Part shown: one piece after another, positions 9,762 through 20,232 of the stretch | How the letters are laid out: each line of letters starts with the position of its first letter | How positions within the stretch are numbered: the stretch's first letter is position 1 | Assembly (NCBI GenBank): GCA_958510825.1 | Contig: OY294048.1 | Coordinates: 11,239,589 to 11,303,588, forward strand | Direction of reading: 5' to 3' | Source of the DNA: Brachypterus glaber | Taxonomy: Eukaryota > Arthropoda > Insecta > Coleoptera > Kateretidae | Length of the DNA stretch: 64,000 nt | Position numbers and translations under genes: made by a program | The notes under the pieces: model-generated | Database searches by the model: none | Told to the model about the DNA's origin: nothing | Seen by the model: only the letters and a program-made list of their open reading frames with translations

Positions 9762-10297
9762 TCCAGTAAATGATGCCATTAATTTTAAGGCGTGATTCTA
9801 CATAAGAAATATGAAAAAGAGTTTCTATAAACATATATCTAAAAATGCGTCTTAAGGGAGCCAAGGCCCTTTAAAAGTGGCTAAAAAATTCGGTTTTTAT
9901 TTAATAACTTCGTATGTTATTTTCATGTACTTATTTTAACCAGGGGTGTGTAAAACGGGAGGCCTTATTAGTTTTTTATCCCAAACTTTTTTCTGCGTAA
10001 TTAATTTGTAATTTTATTTTTTGAATATGATTCCTCAAGTCAAAATACATAAAAAAGGTACTCTTGTTCTAATACTGTAGGATTAACCATTTTCGAGAAA
10101 ATTTATTTGAAAGTGAAATTTCACTGTTCGAGGACGAAAAATTAAATACTAAAATGAAAACCTAAATTTCAATAATGCAGGGTTATTCTATATCAAAAAC
10201 TAACAAAAAAAGTTTTTATACATATGTTTATGGAACTTTTTTTCATATTTTCCCATGTAGAATCACTCCCTAAAATCAATGATCCCATTTACTGGAC
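9762..10297. mobile_element. GGGAGCTAC-family element with about 85-bp inverted ends
   Basis: Left end GTCCAGTAAATGATGCCATT and right end (complement) GTCCAGTAAATGGGATCATT are inverted. Each is followed by GTGATTCTACAT and AATATGAAAAA(G/A)AGTT. Interior words such as TTAAGGGAGCCAAGGCCC and ACCAGGGGTGTG match other family members. No coding frame. Confidence 0.65.
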
Positions 10298-10560
10298 TTA
10301 CATACAGGATATGTTATACTGAAAACAAATCAACATTAATGCCATATCTAGAGAGGGGATATAAGATCTATTGCAATGCTTTGCCTCAGACTTGCGCAGA
10401 CCGACCGTGGCCATTCGCCACACACCACCCTCCCCGCAGACCAAGAACAATCGTTGAATGTCAATATAGTGCTGTATCAAATAAAAATTCGTCGGTATAG
10501 GTGCGGTTAATTATTGAGCTCTTTCTACGGCTGCGCATGTGTCGTAGAGCTTTAACCCTT
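10298..10560. other. Moderately GC-rich stretch related to 8870-8990
   Basis: TCTAGAGAGGGGATA then AAGATCTATTGCAATGC is an inverted relative of the segment near 8885-8910. The following part (ACTTGCGCAGACCGACC) has no identified match. The overlapping 60-73-codon frames on both strands look like chance. Confidence 0.3.
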
Positions 10561-11196
10561 TTTAAATATATTAAAAATAATAAAAAAAAAAAACACCAAA
10601 CTGACGAACGGACGTACTGACGAAATTTGATAAAAAATATTTGTATACAAATTTTTTTTTTTGGTAATTTAAAAACCATCGTATAATACTCTTTCAGCTC
10701 GAGAGCATAATAAGTTATTTATTCAAAACATGGCATTGTAGGATTATAAAAATGTATATTCATAAATAAATTACTAAATTTAATTTAAACAAATTGTATT
10801 TAAAATGTTACATTACTGATTCTGTTGGTAAATCCAGGTGATTTTTGCTATATCCCATATACTTTAATTATAAGCAACCCTCCGGCAGGCGCAAATATTA
10901 TAAAAAATACATTTTTCTCCCTTTACCCTACCCGATATGTATTAAAAACAATTACAACTGTAGTGAAGTAGATACTTCCTTATTACGTTTATCCCGAAGT
11001 ATTGTTAGCATGGCGCAAAAGGGGTCACAAGGACCGAAGATGACCGAAGAAAAACTTTATAAGCAGGAATCAAACACAACCTGGCCTCTTTTATATTCCG
11101 ACATCTAGCAGAAAACTAGCAGTAGTGCAGACAACCGGCGAGTTAAAGGGCCCATATTTAAGCCGTATATTATATAAATATAATATAATAATATAT
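10561..11196. other. Unassigned AT-rich stretch
   Basis: An 87-codon frame at 10845-11108 has no recognisable domain and begins in AT-rich noise. I do not call it a gene. Confidence 0.35.
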
Positions 11197-11381
11197 AAAT
11201 ATCTGGGAGTATAGACCAACATTTAAACTTTAAGGAACACATCCAACAAACAATATTAAAGCTGAGAAGACTTCTTCCAAAGTTCTACGTCCTTAGAAAC
11301 ATATTAGACTCAAAAAACTTATATATCAGCTTAGCTGAGTCTATTTTGAGATACGGAATTCCAGTCTGGGGAAGCGCATGA
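11197..11381 (+). pseudogene. LINE reverse-transcriptase thumb fragment
   Basis: A degraded reverse-transcriptase C-terminal region. KYLGV is followed, after a frameshift near 11213, by HLNFKEHIQQTILKLRRL and further on SILRYGIPVWGSA then a stop. The pattern (YLGV, D-x-L-x-F-x-x-HI, YGI-x-VWG) is the usual segment after the catalytic domain in jockey/CR1/R1-type LINEs. Both flanks have decayed and no catalytic box is visible. Clade not assigned. Confidence 0.68.
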
Positions 11382-11880
11382 TTTAAATTTAAAGTTATTA
11401 CGGTCCTGTATTTGTACGAGTGCTTTTGCTTGTGGATAAATTAGATTAATTTCACAATACATCTTTTTTTTCTTTTATTTTAAATACATAAATATAAGGT
11501 CTTTTTTTTTCAATAATATAATCAAAGTAATCCGCTTATGTTACTTTGCCCCTGGGTTAATTTATTTTATTTTTTAGTCGTTACCCGATAAGTTTTTACC
11601 AATTCGTATTATGTTTTGATCTTAACGTTTTTATAGGAAATTAGTAATTTCGTTTATAAATTTAAATTAAATAAACTTCAATTTTTTACGCCGCAACACA
11701 AACCTTTGGTGTAGGCGGTAAATATTTACGCAAATGTCGGGGTTCTTTTTTACTATGTAAATTAAAATAATTGTTTATAATCTGTAAAATACGTGATAGT
11801 TAAGAAAACCACTTTGTAAAAAACTGTATTTATTACTGTAATTAATAAACCTATCTTAACTTATCTTATCTAAACAATAA
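11382..11880. other. Unassigned AT-rich stretch
   Basis: No coding or structured feature recognised. Confidence 0.4.
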
Positions 11881-11924
11881 ACTTATATTTTGCTAATAAA
11901 TTCTTTTTGTAAAGACAACCTTTT

Positions 11925-12330
11925 GACGGTAGTTGACTCTAAGGTGACTTTGCACGAAACCGTTGGTTTCGCCAAAACCCTAGTTAACGAAAGCCCTTCA
12001 TAAGGCATTCTCCTTGCAACCCTGGTTAACCTATTAACGAGTGCATTGCTGAACCATTGATTTCGGGGGCTTGTTAACAGGTAGTATTGAAGGACCCAAT
12101 CCGACCGAAACCCGTACCCGATTACAGTAGAACTGTGATCCCGTTAGGACTAAATTGATATATTATTATTTAATAGTGTTATAGTTATTAGTATAAATAA
12201 ATATTATTATTTATTTGAATCTGTGTTTAACTTATTGGACATTTCTGTCTCTAAATCGAAGGGTCAACTTCTCAAATCTGGCGCTCGAGCAATAATCCGA
12301 ACTAGTTTTCCTTATTTTTCAATACTCGGT
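11925..12330 (+). mobile_element. Possible LTR end with primer-binding-like site
   Basis: Base composition rises at 11930-12150. Then comes an AT-rich block with TATAAATA-like words, then CTCAAATCTGGCGCTCGAGC near 12271-12290. TGGCGC-YCGA resembles the tRNA-primer site that follows the 5' LTR of many retroelements. No second LTR, gag or pol was found next to it, so this could be a solo or degraded copy, or coincidence. Confidence 0.25.
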
Positions 12331-13255
12331 GCCAAAGTTGTTCTAAGCGTCCTTTGGAGGTTTAGACCGACTTACACAACAGAAAAGGTTTCCTAAAAAT
12401 AAGTCTTTAATGTAGTCAAAATTATATGACTTAGATTTAAAGCTTTCTTGAATTAATTTGTTCCAGAAGATTAATTTATAGGTTAGGGTTTTAAGACTTC
12501 CATTGTTTAGCATTACTTGCTTGTCAAGTTAAACTTTCACTTATCCTATATACATTAAATGCTAAATGGATAAAGATGAGAAATAATGCGCATTTTTAAA
12601 TAACTTAAATAGACTTTAATTAGACTCTTTCTGGGTAACTGAACTCCAGGGGAGTGAAATTTCGTTTCAAGTCGACCAACCACTATTATTTTACTCCCGT
12701 AGAGCCACCTAAATACCCCATACGTATGTGGTCACAATTTATGGTCACCATAAAATAAGTAAATTAAAATTTTCATTGGTTAAAATACTTTCACTAAGAA
12801 GACTACTAAAAACAAAATTTAAAATGGGGACTTTTAACCCTTAAATGAAAGCATAATTTTTACTATTTATAAAAATGTTTTACTGTTTGTAAAAAATCCC
12901 AAACTACACAATAAGGTAACAAATAAAGAAAAAAACCGTGCCTGCCGAAGGTTAAAAGTCATTTATATGCAAATACACCTCATAAGGTCGCTAAAACAAG
13001 TTATGTGATTAAATTTAATTATAAACCGATAAAAATACAAGAAATAATTGCAGATCATATCTTATTATTAGCAAGTTTAGTTAGATGTATAGTGCACTAG
13101 CAGTAGCATTTAGTGATCATATATAATAATTTAAAAGCAACATTTAATGGCTTTATATGTTTAAATCTATACACAGTAAAAATACTTTAGGGTTATATAT
13201 AATAAACACTTGGAAATGAAGCAAATAAAAACTTTATTGCATTACATAATCATGC
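12331..13255. other. Unassigned AT-rich stretch
   Basis: No feature recognised apart from short local palindromes such as CCATACGTATGTGG near 12718-12731. Confidence 0.4.
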
Positions 13256-13291
13256 CAACGTTTCGCCTAAATTTTGGGCTCCTTCAGGGCT
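13256..13291 (-). ncRNA. Hammerhead-like motif, weak
   Basis: On the minus strand CCCTGAAGGAGCC, a loop and GGCGAAACGTTGG give a CTGAAG-stem-GAAA arrangement with a GCC/GGC stem. The core is CTGAAGG instead of the hammerhead CTGANGA, so self-cleavage is doubtful. The layout parallels stronger candidates at 16415-16460 and 59534-59580, which supports a shared origin in Penelope-like or SINE-like retroelements. Confidence 0.3.
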
Positions 13292-13654
13292 AAAAAGACA
13301 TAAAAATTATAAAATATTTGGACATAACTTGGACATTATAAACTGATTTTTTGGAAAAAAATGTATATAAACAAAAATAAAAGAAATTAATAAATTAAAA
13401 ACTTAACTAAATTATTAAATATGCATTAAAAAAAAACAAATTTAACAAAAACATTATATCAACAAACAAACTACACTGGAAATTTTTCAACAGGAGAATA
13501 CTCACTGTAGAACAATTAATTACTGAAATTTTAAAAAAAGTATGTATCTATAAATTTGGATAAAGTGTTGTTCCAGTGTTTAAAATAATTATAATTTGAG
13601 TTTTCAGCTTCAAAATAAGAAGTTGCTAAATTCTTACTTTATAGCAACTATTAT

Positions 13655-14447
13655 AAAAGGTGTTTTTTTTTTTAAGTTGAAACCTTCAAATATCTTGAAT
13701 ACTGTGCATTTAAAAAAAAAAGTGTCTAAGAAAAGTTGTTTATTTTAATGGGAGAAACAAAATCGCTTATTTACGTTTTCAAGGTAATTTCAAGGTCAAC
13801 ATTGTTTTTTTAAATAGAAACATATATTTTTACCGTTATTTAATTCTACTCAAAAAAAATAAAAATGTTTTGTAAAAAACTTTTTTTTATCGGACTGTTA
13901 GTTGCAGAGATAAAAAGTCCAAACCGCTAAATCCGAATCTGAGGTCGGAATTTGAAAGTTAGCTCCCATTTTCAACATAACCTCAAAAAAAACCATCATA
14001 TCATTGCGAAAAGTATGTTTTTTGAGGTTATGTTGAAAATGGTAGATTCTAAAATACGACTTAAGATTTTAAAATAAGACTTAAAATTCGGATTCAGCGG
14101 CTTAAAATACATAGGAATTGACTATTCGAGTCAGTCGGTGATACATTTTTTTAATTTTGTGTGGCTGTGTTATCTCTGCAACTAAAAGTCCGACCAAAAA
14201 AAGTTTTTTACAAAAGATTTTTATTTTTTTGAGGGTTATTAAGTAACAGTAAAAAAATATATGTTTCCAATAAAAAAAGCAAAGTTGACCTTGGAATTAC
14301 CTTGAAAACGTAAATATCCGTAAAAAATAAATACGCCATTTTGTTTCCCCCATTAAAATAAACAACTTTTGTATGATTTTTACCTCAAATTCATAGTATT
14401 CGAGATATTTGAAAGTTTCAGGTCAAAAAAAACACCCGGTATATAAT
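13655..14447. mobile_element. Foldback element with about 270-bp arms
   Basis: The left arm (ATCTTGAATACTGTGCATTT, TTTACGTTTTCAAGGTAATT) and right arm (complement of AATTACCTTGAAAACGTAAA and TAGTATTCGAGATATT) are inverted. The centre is a second inverted pair: CATTTTCAACATAACCTC against GAGGTTATGTTGAAAATG. It contains AAAAAGTCCAAACCGCTAAA and CCGAATCTGAGGTCGGAATT, phrases shared with the elements at 2848, 29796 and 49731. No coding frame. Confidence 0.85.
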
Positions 14448-15660
14448 AAAATATAAAAGTTATAGCAAAGGTTTCGGCCACTATTTTGGAACTTTATATG
14501 TGCGAATAATAACTTATTAGTATTAGTAAGAACTTTATAAGTAATATGCAAGATAACTTTTATTATAGGAGTAATCACAGTAATAAATATAATAAACAAG
14601 CAATAGAAAACATTACTTTAAGGTAAAAATAACTATAACGTTCCAAAATAGACTAAATAGTAAGATTTTAGATAACTGCAATATCGCACATGATTACACA
14701 ATAAAAAAAATTACATATCATTTATTTTTTAGTTAAAATTTGCTAAAAACAGTTTTCTTAGTATACAAATTCTCTGTAGTAAACTTTATCAAAATTTAAT
14801 ACGAAGAACTATATATATATATTTTACCTGAACATATATCCGTTAAAAATAAATAAGCATATAATTTATATCTCCCATTGTACAATGAGATTGGAAAATT
14901 TACATAACTGTTTTGTGTTTCGAAACAGTTATTTTGTATTTACATTTAACTTTCAAACTAGAAAGAATGGCAAAATGGAATTTATATCCCTTATGCAAAA
15001 TAAATTTTATGCTTACTCTAAGAAAATGTATAATGGAAAACAAAATCATAAGACTCTTAATTTTCGTTTATTGACTAAATAATCAGCTACAAATGGATAA
15101 GAAGGTACACTCTAAATTTGTTTGTCACTCTTTCAGTAGTATTAACTGTAATAATTAAAGCGAATTCACTATGTCAGAGTGTGAATTTACAATATTTATT
15201 AAATTAACCTTAATACTATTCGGTTTAGTAATAGCTCAGCTCTTTTCCTGTCGGTACAATAATTTTGCATTAAAATTCATGCATGTGATCCAAAAAGTTT
15301 TACAGAGAGTCCCAAAAATTACCATAATTATAGCTTACATTCTACAAAAGATAGTAGTAAAATTACCAAAATAAAAATTCACATTTTTACACATAACAGT
15401 GAATTTCCAGTACTGATTTAAATTTACCACTTTATTTGCTGTTAACATATGACCTACTTAATTTGCTGTAAAATTACCATATTTTAATTTACAGTGTACG
15501 ATCCTATACAAATAAACTTACATTTTTGTTAAAAACAGTATAGTTCTAAGGTCGCGTACTTTAATATTTAAGAACGAACATGAAATATTACGTGTTTTTA
15601 AGAAAAATTAAAGTAAAATTGTATAGGGGTAAAACTCTCGATTTCCTCTCCATTTGTAAC
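14448..15660. other. Unassigned AT-rich stretch
   Basis: Two plus-strand frames of about 65 codons (14885-15082, 15171-15374) resemble no family and are AT-driven. TTTACAGTG/TTACCA words recur at 15360-15500, perhaps an old MITE, but no clear ends were found. Confidence 0.4.
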
Positions 15661-15755
15661 TGAATATTTAGTTAACTTTATATAGTGTTCTGTTCAAAAG
15701 TTACGGGGGTGTGCCATTAAAAAGAATAAGCCTGTATTTATCCGATTTTTATCGG
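15661..15755 (-). repeat. Terminal fragment of the 41273-type foldback family
   Basis: GTTCAAAAGTTACGGGGGTG then ATTAAAAAGAATAAGCCTGT corresponds to the right end of the element at 56293-57206 (GTTCAAAAGTTACGGTGGGT, then ACAATAACCCTGTATA). Confidence 0.45.
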
Positions 15756-16288
15756 TGTTTATAGCATTTTTTGCAATTTTGGCGAAGGCGCGTATTAAGA
15801 AAAATCCTCAATCGTTTATTAGAGTGGGTCAAAAAAAAAAGTTTTCATATTAAGATCCAATAGTAGAAAAAAAGTTGTTTGATATATGATTTTATATAAC
15901 TTACTACAAGACTCATTGCACCTGCCCCATGTCAATTTTTTCAAAAACAAACCCTACTGAAATTTTAAGTTTAAAAACCTGTGTTTAAAATTTTAAATCT
16001 TAACCTTAAACCATTTTCTAGTTATCGTGCTTAAAAGTTTTACATTTAAGCAAAAAACAAAATGGCTGTCTGTTTGTTGACCAGCGCAACTTATCCAATT
16101 AATTTTGACTAATTTTTTTAATTTGTTTTTTTTGCTATTAGATCTTAATCTGATTTTTTTGTGTGTTTATAATAATAATAATAATTATAAATGGTCTTTA
16201 TTGAGAAAATGGGAGAAGTTTAGCTTTGCTATTCTTCCACTTAACCCATATAACAAGTTAATATACAATAAAAAAGTTGTAGATAAAC
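15756..16288. other. Unassigned AT-rich stretch
   Basis: No feature recognised. Confidence 0.4.
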
Positions 16289-16349
16289 TTACGTAAAATA
16301 TATAAAGAACTTTCACTTTCGGGTTTAGACCGTGTTAATGGATTTTCAC

Positions 16350-16395
16350 TTTCCGACGTTTCGTCTCTTACTACTAGAGACATCTTCAGGGATTA
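16350..16395 (-). ncRNA. Hammerhead-ribozyme-like motif, left arm
   Basis: Exact mirror of the right-arm motif on the opposite strand: core at 16383-16389 and GAAA at 16359-16362, read on minus. A transcript of either strand would contain one motif and its antisense. The full palindrome would favour the long duplex over the ribozyme fold. Confidence 0.48.
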
Positions 16396-16414
16396 ATCTG
16401 AAACAGTTTCAGAT

Positions 16415-16460
16415 TAATCCCTGAAGATGTCTCTAGTAGTAAGAGACGAAACGTCGGAAA
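16415..16460 (+). ncRNA. Hammerhead-ribozyme-like motif, right arm
   Basis: CTGAAGA at 16421-16427 fits the CUGANGA core. GTCTC (16429-16433) pairs with GAGAC (16443-16447) as stem II. GAAA follows at 16448-16451, then CGTC with ACGT self-complementary, as in dimeric hammerheads with minimal stem III. CC before the core can pair with GG after the predicted cleavage site for stem I. One extra T sits between core and stem II, which weakens the match. Hammerheads are known in the terminal repeats of Penelope-like elements. Confidence 0.5.
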
Positions 16461-16556
16461 GTGAAAATCCATTAACACGGTCTAAACCCGAAAGTGAAAG
16501 TTCTTTATATCTTAATGGCCGTGAAAGCTTAAAATCTAAAATTACGTAAAATATAT

Positions 16557-17950
16557 TACAAAAATTAAATAGCAATTATAATTATACAAATATTACAAAA
16601 TAAAAAGATTTTTAGTGAATACAAAAAAAAATAAGTAAATAATACAAAGCACACAAAAAAATATTTAAGTATCTATGCGAGAGAAAAAGAGATAAAACAA
16701 ATCAAATGAATAATTTAAAATATATATCACATACACATATATACCATTATATATATATATATATATATATATGTGTAACAGAGAGAAAAAAAAAATACGT
16801 CTGTAATGTTAGATATTTTTGGTTTAGTTTACGTCTACAAGAATTTATATTAAGCCCCATTAGTTCCTCACAATTTTCATTATATAAGGCCACAGAGTGA
16901 TATGTAAAAGACTTCGTAAACTTATCCAATCTATTGTTTATTCTCTGAATAAAAAAACTATAAGTTTTAAGATCAGTATAATACCTTTATAGAGGATAAT
17001 TCTCTATATAGGTATTTTTTTCTTTGGACTTTTCTTCTATTAGAGATTTCAGTGAAAAGTGTTCACAACCGATTTTTTTTTTCGATTGTTAAAATCACTT
17101 GTTAATAACTTTAACTAAATAAAATGTCGCTTAATTAAAAGAAGTGTTGGATATATTATTTCAAATAGCGTTAAAATGGCTAAACCAACACAAATTGAAG
17201 TCTTAAGAAATTGGAGAAGTGTAAATACTCAATTAAGTTTGCAGGAAATAGAATAGTCCTTCTTATCAGAGAAATTCCAAACCTAGATAAATAATGCCAT
17301 AGAAAAACCCTGCAAAAACCGTCAAAAAACTTTGATATTATGAAAGAAAAGAAAGCTTATAAAATTATCTACAAAATAAATATACAATAGATACCGATAG
17401 CAAGGGAAAGTTAGCTGTCTAAGGGACGTAGCCCCGTGGTCTGCTAATTCCTGAAGGAAAAATTAAATGTTTCGCCGAGGTTTGTATACTATTATTTTCA
17501 CAATTGTTTATTTAATTTTACACAACATAACTGACGCCATATTTAAATCTATAAACATTGGCGAAGTTAGTTACACATTTTTGCTTTGTCAATGCATGTA
17601 TAGATGGCGATCTCCACGAAAATAAAATAAAAAATTACTTTTATTTAATACTAAGAATTTTAAAACATAAAAATACTAAATATATTAAATATAAATATTC
17701 ATTCGACGTAAATAATAAATATTTGTCTAAAAAATATAAAATTAGGTTATATATTTACTTCGTTAAATTACCAGCAGAGGCAGCACTTATGAGTGATATT
17801 TCAGAAATGACAGCTAAATCGGTTGTAAATTTTATATATTTTAGAAATACGAAAATATTGCAATTTAAATGTGTATCTGACGTTATTTTATAAAAATAAG
17901 TACTTAAAACTATTTTGTCCATAACGTTTTAATACATTTAATTTTTGACT
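16557..17950. other. Unassigned AT-rich stretch with (AT)n
   Basis: Includes an (AT)n microsatellite near 16748-16773. The 111-codon frame at 17558-17893 has no methionine at its first codon (TTG) and no recognisable domain. It is rich in Lys, Tyr, Ile and Asn, as chance frames here are. Confidence 0.4.
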
Positions 17951-17953
17951 TAT

Positions 17954-17998
17954 CTATGTGAAGTTAGAGGGGACTATCTTGTGGCTAACTTCACATAG
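17954..17998. repeat. Short perfect hairpin
   Basis: CTATGTGAAGTTAG (17954-17967) faces CTAACTTCACATAG (17985-17998) across 17 bases. No T-run follows that would suggest a terminator. Confidence 0.7.
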
Positions 17999-19164
17999 AC
18001 CAAGGGATGGTGTTTCAAACTGTTTAAGTAGCAGAAATTAACAATTGATTTTCCAACTTTTAGGTATGTATGTAATAAGCTTATTTCTAAATAAATAAAT
18101 AAAACTCTTTTCTAACTTATTTAGTTTCTTAGAAAATGCAATGATTCGAATAAAAAAGATGATGAGTAAATCTCAATATTTAAAAAATCATATAAAAATT
18201 CTACATCTAATTCAAGCAAACATTAAAGCTTATATCATTATGGTCTAGTAAGCTAGGATAAGCTTTTACATGATTTTTTCCGAGAATTATATAAGCTTTT
18301 TTTTTATAATAACATATTTTTTAAAAACTTTGGCAAACAACTCCGGTGCAGTTGTACTAAATGTTCATTAGGAATACCAATTTTCAAGACTGTGATTTTT
18401 ATAGAGGCAAAAAGGTTTCGTTTTTAGGACTACCAAGCCATTTTGTCGTCTTTTCAAAGACATTTTTTCTGAAGGGTTCTTCCACTCCGTGAAGAAGTAT
18501 GCAAATAAGCCTGGAAAACAGGCCACATTGTTAGCAAGATTTACCTGTTTCGTAACACTTAGTTTAAAACTCGCAGTAAAACTAAGGATCTTAGATAAGA
18601 AACTAGCTTGGTGCGTAAATTGGACTTATAAAGGTTCAATTTTGTGGTCACGCATCTAGTGGCGGTTTTTTGACAACCCCCGTTGATAGTGTTTCTGCCT
18701 ACAGCGATAGTTATAGCCGATAAACGTTGAAGCAATTCCTGCATGCGATAGGATTTTAAAAGATAAAAGCCTTTTATGATGTGCTAATGTATACTGCATA
18801 ATACCTATTAAAGAATATTTTTGCATTTTAAAAATCTTTAAATTCAAAAATAAATAGTTATCGCTCTCGCATTGGTCTCGTTACGGGCGAGAGGCCCCTT
18901 TTTATTGTTACAATTATATTTTTCCAGGTTGTGTTCAACGATAAAGAGAGGAGAGCGGGACGATAGGCCTTAGGCGGCAACACTACCCGTTAAAGGGCAA
19001 ATAAAACTTTTTAGCAAATGAAACAAACCTTTCCCTTCGCCGTGGAAACGGTAATTACAAAACAATAGAAGGAGTGCGTAGGTCCTAGGGATTTTTAGGC
19101 TTACAGAGTTGGTACTATGTATTTGACCGAGATACACAAAATCATCTTGATATGAAGTTAAAGC
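17999..19164. other. Unassigned stretch; dispersed segment near 18940-19005
   Basis: GAGAGCGGGACGATAGGCCT with AGGCGGCAACACTA (about 18950-18990) matches 5148-5190. Otherwise nothing recognised. The frames on the minus strand at 18559-19272 show no domain. Confidence 0.4.
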
Positions 19165-19687
19165 CATACGGGAATAAGGGGAAATGAAAGAGCAGATAAA
19201 CTGGCAAACCTGGGGACTAGGATAAATAGAGAAAAGGAAGAAAAGTGTGCATGGAGAGAGTTTGAAGCGCAAATTAAGGAAAGATTGTATGAAGAATGGA
19301 GAGAAAAATGGAAAAACCTACAAAACCCTACTGGATTCTACGCGACTCACACAAATATTTTAAGTAAGGAACCATGGTTCTGGAAGTTAAGGCTAGATAG
19401 AAGACACGCCACGCTGCTATGTAGAATTAGGAGTGAAAACCAAAGCGCACCTTCACAGAATGAATCAGGCACCGGATCCAAGGTGCGAATGTGGAAGCAT
19501 CGAGAATACACAACATATACTACTAGAGTGTCCAAGATACGAAGCTCAAAGAAAATCTCTTTTAGAAAGCCTCCATACTGAGCTACCACAACCCATGAAT
19601 TTGGCATCTATTTTAAGTAAACCCTCTCAGATCATTGTAACCGCAATAAAAGTATTTTTGGAGATGAAAAACGCCAAGACAGAATAG
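19165..19687 (+). pseudogene. LINE ORF2 3' end: RNase H remnant and zinc knuckle
   Basis: Starts HTGIRGNERADKLANLG, the last motif of the RNase H domain found in I-type and related LINEs, including its final aspartate. It continues through a Trp/Arg-rich linker (YEEWREKWKN, FWKLRLDRRHATLLCRIR) to a frameshift near 19430. The next frame reads AHLHRMNQAPDPRCECGSI, ENTQHILLECPRYEAQR and ends at TAG 19685-19687. C-x-C-G, then H-x4-C, is the usual C-terminal zinc motif. Everything 5' of the last RNase H motif is missing. Dead copy. Confidence 0.85.
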
Positions 19688-19796
19688 CAAGAAGAAGAAG
19701 AAGAAGAAGAAGAAGAAGAAGAAGAAGAAGAAGAAGAAGAAGAAGAAGAAGAAGAAGAAGAAGAAGAAGAAGAAGAAGAAGAAGAAGAAGAAGAAG

Positions 19797-19826
<30 letters not shown>
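19688..19826 (+). repeat. (GAA)n array, LINE tail
   Basis: About 46 uninterrupted AAG/GAA units start a few bases after the LINE stop codon, so they look like the element's 3' tail, expanded after insertion. Confidence 0.9.
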
Positions 19827-19827
<1 letters not shown>

Positions 19828-20097
19828 TATGACAATGACAATGACGTTTAAGTAATTTAGAGATAAATATGTATTGGTTGTGCTATTTTAAGTTAATAAA
19901 TAACAATATGGTTGTGTATTGTGTAACAAATGTTAAAGGTCTAAAAGACAATCGCTATAAATCATTAGTGATATCTCTGAGAGAAGTCTGTCATAGTCTG
20001 TATTAAAATCATAATAAATTGGTAAAGTTTTAGAATTTTATTTAAATGGGTATAATTTAAAACAATAAACATTAGAACTTACTTGAACTGTTATTTA
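19827..20097. other. Unassigned stretch
   Basis: No feature recognised. ATGACAATGACAATGACG directly follows the GAA array. Confidence 0.4.
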
Positions 20098-20232
20098 TGG
20101 CCACTTGCACCAACGATGGTTTAACTTTAAACTTGGATTAAGTTGACGGCCGACCAATCAGAACGCAGCATTTTTAACTTAAACTTGGTTTAGTTAAGAT
20201 AATCCCATAACAAAAGTTGGTGCAAGTGGCCC
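20098..20232. mobile_element. 135-bp MITE, GGCCACTTGCACCAAC ends
   Basis: GGCCACTTGCACCAAC at 20099-20114 and its complement at 20216-20231. Internal inverted words are GGTTTAACTTTAAACTTGG and ACTTAAACTTGGTTTAGTTA. No clear target duplication seen and no coding capacity. Confidence 0.85.

Larger units (their letters stand above)
16300..16510. repeat. Perfect inverted repeat: 105-bp arms, 1-bp spacer
   Basis: The arms at 16300-16404 and 16406-16510 are exact complements by eye, with a single A at 16405 between them. Outer ends are ATATAAAGAAC and GTTCTTTATAT. Neighbouring foldback elements have many mismatches, so this one is either very young or kept identical by gene conversion. Each arm carries the same hammerhead-like fold. 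Confidence 0.95.
16289..16556. mobile_element. Insertion with 15-bp target duplication containing a perfect palindrome
   Basis: TTACGTAAAATATAT occurs at 16289-16303 and again at 16542-16556, bracketing about 238 bp. The bracketed DNA is the palindrome (16300-16510) plus a short 3' piece (CTTAATGGCCGTGAAAGC). A duplication of this length suits a retroelement insertion, for instance a Penelope-like element fragment, more than a cut-and-paste transposon. Confidence 0.55.

Noticed and set aside
10279..10500. Short frames on both strands over a GC-richer stretch
   Set aside because: Overlapping opposite frames of 60-73 codons, no domains, and part of the stretch is a repeat related to 8870-8990.
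15171..15374. Hydrophobic 67-codon frame resembling a small membrane protein
   Set aside because: No family resemblance, AT-driven composition and no supporting gene signals.
17558..17893. 111-codon plus-strand frame
   Set aside because: Starts at TTG, no recognisable domain, composition typical of AT-rich chance frames.
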